Source: Eubacteriales Family XIII. Incertae Sedis bacterium (GTDB lineage: Bacteria > Bacillota > Clostridia > Peptostreptococcales > Anaerovoracaceae). From it: a stretch of DNA of 7,578 nucleotides. Positions within the stretch are counted from its first letter, which is position 1. Each line of letters starts with the position of its first letter. A model generated the notes under the pieces. That model had not been told where the DNA came from. It saw nothing but the letters and a program-made list of their open reading frames with translations, and ran no database searches. The stretch covers positions 1 to 7,578 of the forward strand of contig JAISGB010000086.1 in assembly GCA_031263335.1 (NCBI GenBank). The letters are read 5' to 3'. Positions 5,655 through 7,578 of the stretch are shown here, piece by piece. The position numbers were made by a program, and so were the translations under genes.

Positions 5655-7578
5655 TTACCGGTTCGTTCGCGGCGGATCGTTCGTGTTTTCGGGATCGGCT
5701 TGTTTGCCGGTCATGATCCCGGACGCGCAGAACAGGACGATATGCACGAGGAATACGGCGCCCACGAGCAGGGTCCTGTTGCTGATCCAGGTCACGGGGT
5801 TTGACAAGTTCTCCGCGATGAGCCACACAACGGGAGTGAGGACGCCCGCGACGAGCGACGCGATCCCGATCGAGGCATTGTTTGTTTGCCGGTCGGTCTT
5901 CCCCCCGAGCGCTTCGTCGGCGTTTCTTCGTCGCCTTATGAGGCGTACAAGCGCCAATATCGCGACGATGATCGCGGCGAGGGACATCAGCAGATTGAGC
6001 AGGCCCCATGTCCCCTTTGTCGTGAATCCGCCGAACGATATGTCGCCGTTCAACAAGTCCGTAAGAAAATTGCCTGTCCGGGTATCCCCGGAGGCTTTGC
6101 CCCGTCTGCCCGCGTCGTCGTCAAGCGCGCCGCCGGCGTCCGCAATGCCCGGTTTTTTCGATTGCTCGGGCGCGGTTGTGTCTTTCGACGGTTTGGGCGG
6201 CGCAACCCTCCCGGATGTCGCGAAAGGCTTTGCCGGTTTTGGCTTCGCGGGCCGCGTTGTCGGTCCGGCCGGTTTGGGCGGTACGCGCGACGCCGACGGG
6301 CTTGGCGATGTGGGGCGCGCGATCGGTGTTTGCGGGTTGGGATTCACGGTCGGCGCCGCCGGATTGGGTTGCGCGTCCGGCATCGGCGGATTGGATGTCC
6401 CCGGCGGGCTTGGCGGATTTGGCGGATTGGGGGTTCCCTCCGGAAGGATCGGTTCTTCCGTATTCTCCGTCCATCGCGCGCAAAGTTCCACGGTCGGGGA
6501 TGTGTTGTTCCCGCCGACGCCCGCGTCAAAATCGAATTTCGTCGTATACGCGTCCGTCGTATACCAGTCGTCGAAGCTGTGTCCCGAAAGCGAAGGGGCG
6601 GTGGGGCGCGTCACCTTGTCGCCGGGATAGACCTTTTGATCCGCGGGTTTGGCGCCGGCGTTCGGGCCTACGTTAAATGTCACGGTATAGGGTTCGCCCA
6701 GACCGATCATCAATTCGTAATCCTTCGGATCGAGCGAACTGCCGGGTATGGCGGGTTTCTTGAGGGACGCGCGCGCGACGCCGTAATCGCTTGCAAATCG
6801 CAGGCCGTCCGAGGCCGCGAGCGGATTCACGATTTCGAGGTATACGGCCTGATCGTGTTCCGCGTTCACGATCGAAAAATATCCGTTTTGGTCCGTATAC
6901 ACGGACGGATGCTTCGCGTCGAGCGGGATTTGATAATTCGGATCCTTGAATACCTTGATCGGGACCGAACCGCGAGGCGTATCGACATTGCCGTCATAGG
7001 CGCCGTTCCGATCGCGGTCGTTGTAGATGAAACCTTGGATGATCCCTGTATGCAGCTCGACGCCCACCGGCTCCGATATCGCGCTGGTTTTGGTCACGTC
7101 CCCGGACACGCCGTACCGCGCGGAATAGATATTCTGCTTGCCGGAGAAAGGCGCCAATAAGTTGGCGATGTCCGTGTCGGGGCCGGCCGGGTTTCCGTCT
7201 TTATCCAAGAGCGTCAGGCCGAAGACGAAGGACAGTTCCGTATTTCGGGGAATCTCCTTGCCCGCGATACGCACGGTTTTGATGGCTTTCTTGTCGGAGA
7301 AATGGGACCAAGGATGAAAACTCGAGACGTCGGCGGTGTCGCTCACGTATTGGTCGGAATACAGGATCGTCGCGCCCGTGACGTCGTTCATCTCCTTTGC
7401 CTCGCTGTTTATGGCGGCATCGTGCTCGAATTTGGCGCCGATGGTTGCGCCTCCCCGGTCCGCCGGTTTTGCCGAAGTCGTGGGAATGGGGATGTGTACG
7501 GCGAAATCGCTCGCGGGCTTGCCGTTATTGTTGATCACGCGCGCTTTGTAGCTTACCGCGCCGTATGGATTGAGTCCC
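5655..7578 (-). CDS. Large multi-domain surface protein, N-terminus beyond the window
   Basis: The last 640 or so residues of a cell-surface protein are visible; the frame stays open to the right edge, so the GTG at 7538 is probably internal. Numbering from that GTG: 1-165 is ectodomain whose start (VINNNGKPASDFAVHIPIP) resembles DUF11-like repeats. Residues 166-240 are an SdrD/Cna-B-like module with a DRDRNGAYD calcium-type loop (D174, D176, N178, D182). Residues 284-357 are an InlB-type B repeat (YTVTFNVG, then FDDWYTTDAYTTKFDFD and LCARW). Residues 363-452 are a proline-rich, low-complexity linker. Three membrane helices follow at about 511-533, 555-576 and 589-609, with RRRR after the first. 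There is no LPXTG signal, so anchoring is likely by the helices. A role in adhesion or cell-envelope structure is inferred from the modules. It converges on the sugar operon and shows no functional link to it. Confidence 0.88.
   Translation of the reverse strand, partial: GLNPYGAVSYKARVINNNGKPASDFAVHIPIPTTSAKPADRGGATIGAKFEHDAAINSEAKEMNDVTGATILYSDQYVSDTADVSSFHPWSHFSDKKAIKTVRIAGKEIPRNTELSFVFGLTLLDKDGNPAGPDTDIANLLAPFSGKQNIYSARYGVSGDVTKTSAISEPVGVELHTGIIQGFIYNDRDRNGAYDGNVDTPRGSVPIKVFKDPNYQIPLDAKHPSVYTDQNGYFSIVNAEHDQAVYLEIVNPLAASDGLRFASDYGVARASLKKPAIPGSSLDPKDYELMIGLGEPYTVTFNVGPNAGAKPADQKVYPGDKVTRPTAPSLSGHSFDDWYTTDAYTTKFDFDAGVGGNNTSPTVELCARWTENTEEPILPEGTPNPPNPPSPPGTSNPPMPDAQPNPAAPTVNPNPQTPIARPTSPSPSASRVPPKPAGPTTRPAKPKPAKPFATSGRVAPPKPSKDTTAPEQSKKPGIADAGGALDDDAGRRGKASGDTRTGNFLTDLLNGDISFGGFTTKGTWGLLNLLMSLAAIIVAILALVRLIRRRRNADEALGGKTDRQTNNASIGIASLVAGVLTPVVWLIAENLSNPVTWISNRTLLVGAVFLVHIVLFCASGIMTGKQADPENTNDPPRTNR
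5712..6008 (-). other. Three-helix C-terminal membrane tail of the surface protein
   Basis: Three hydrophobic stretches begin WGLLNLLMSLAAIIVAILAL, then a basic RRRR and a polar gap, SIGIASLVAGVLTPVVWLI, then ENLSNPVTWISNRT and LLVGAVFLVHIVLF. From memory, a similar tail recurs in Clostridia surface proteins, with a W.L.NL start and a TEDM.NPM-like stretch before the last helix. That resemblance is unverified. It would anchor the protein in the membrane in place of a sortase signal. Confidence 0.65.
6183..6452 (-). repeat. Proline-rich low-complexity linker
   Basis: About 90 residues dominated by P, with N, S, T, K and A, link the InlB repeat to the membrane tail, for example NPPNPPSPP and RPAKPKPAKP. 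On the plus strand this appears as short imperfect repeats, including TTGGCGGAT twice in tandem at 6410-6427. It probably acts as an extended, wall-spanning stalk. Length variation between strains would be expected. Confidence 0.75.
6471..6689 (-). other. InlB-type B repeat within the surface protein
   Basis: The segment follows the Listeria-Bacteroides (InlB B / Flg_new) repeat pattern: YTVTFNVGPNAG, P..QKVYPGDKVTRPTAP, then GHSFDDWYTTDAYTTKFDFD and a closing LCARW. It is a beta-grasp-like repeat common in Firmicutes surface proteins. One copy is present, with a slightly long loop (AGVGGNNTSPTVE) before the last strand. Confidence 0.75.
6819..7043 (-). other. SdrD/Cna-B-like module within the surface protein
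   Basis: This segment reads GFIYNDRDRNGAYDG near its start, then GSVPIKVFKD and YTDQNGYFSI. That is the pattern of SdrD B-type and related CnaB-like beta-sandwich modules: a calcium-type DxDxNGxxD loop followed by strands ending in a D.NG.Y turn. These modules serve as rigid spacers in stalk-like surface proteins. Only one copy lies in the window. Confidence 0.65.

Noticed and set aside
6435..6449. LPEGT in the surface protein as a sortase LPXTG signal
   Set aside because: The order is G-T, not T-G. It lies at the start of the proline linker about 260 residues from the C-terminus and is not followed by a helix and basic tail.
5536..6630. Long plus-strand open frame (364 codons) opposite the surface protein
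   Set aside because: Its glycine- and valine-rich low-complexity part is the antisense of the proline-rich linker. It has no recognisable domain and no ribosome binding site, whereas the minus strand has clear SdrD and InlB modules and membrane helices.
7021..7080. Dockerin interpretation of the DRDRNGAYD loop (which would suggest a cellulosome)
   Set aside because: Dockerins have two such loops about 30 residues apart with helical spacing. Here there is one loop, embedded in a beta-strand pattern (GSVPIKVFKD, D.NGYFSI) typical of SdrD/Cna-B-like modules.

Overview
The window looks like chromosomal DNA from a GC-rich member of the Firmicutes, probably an uncultured, gut-type Clostridia. The reasons are strong AGGAGG-type ribosome binding sites, tightly packed and overlapping genes, an AraC regulator of the Clostridia/Paenibacillus sugar-sensing kind, a GPH-family sugar symporter, and a surface protein built from SdrD-like and InlB-like modules. 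This placement is inferred from gene style; no rRNA or other marker gene is present.

Layout. Positions 1-781 hold the C-terminal part of an AraC-family regulator that enters from the left edge. An AT-rich gap (782-948) carries a perfect 15-bp direct repeat with a 20-bp period and a perfect TATAAT box with no recognisable -35 box, the arrangement expected of an AraC-activated promoter. Positions 949 to 5539 form a same-strand gene run: an MBL-fold hydrolase, a GH13 oligo-1,6-glucosidase-like enzyme (8-nt overlap), an HSL-type esterase (1-nt overlap), a ChbG/YdjC deacetylase, and a GPH-type sugar symporter. The last two are not intact. The deacetylase keeps only about its first 161 residues and runs directly into the C-terminal half of the transporter near 4875-4895, as if about 1 kb had been deleted there or two sequences had been misjoined.

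After a short gap with a 13-bp tandem repeat and a 12-bp perfect hairpin (5540-5654), a converging gene on the minus strand (5655-7578, running off the right edge) encodes a large cell-surface protein. From N to C it shows a repeat-like ectodomain, an SdrD-like calcium-loop module, an InlB-type B repeat, a proline-rich linker and a three-helix membrane tail, with no LPXTG sorting signal.

How the genes may work together (inference): the AraC protein senses a sugar and switches on the run. The transporter, when intact, would import an oligosaccharide. The esterase and the deacetylase would remove acyl groups, and the GH13 enzyme would release glucose from alpha-1,6 ends. The MBL-fold protein's substrate is unknown. 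The surface protein is oppositely oriented and need not belong to this pathway. I found no CRISPR array, RNA gene, insertion sequence or phage gene.
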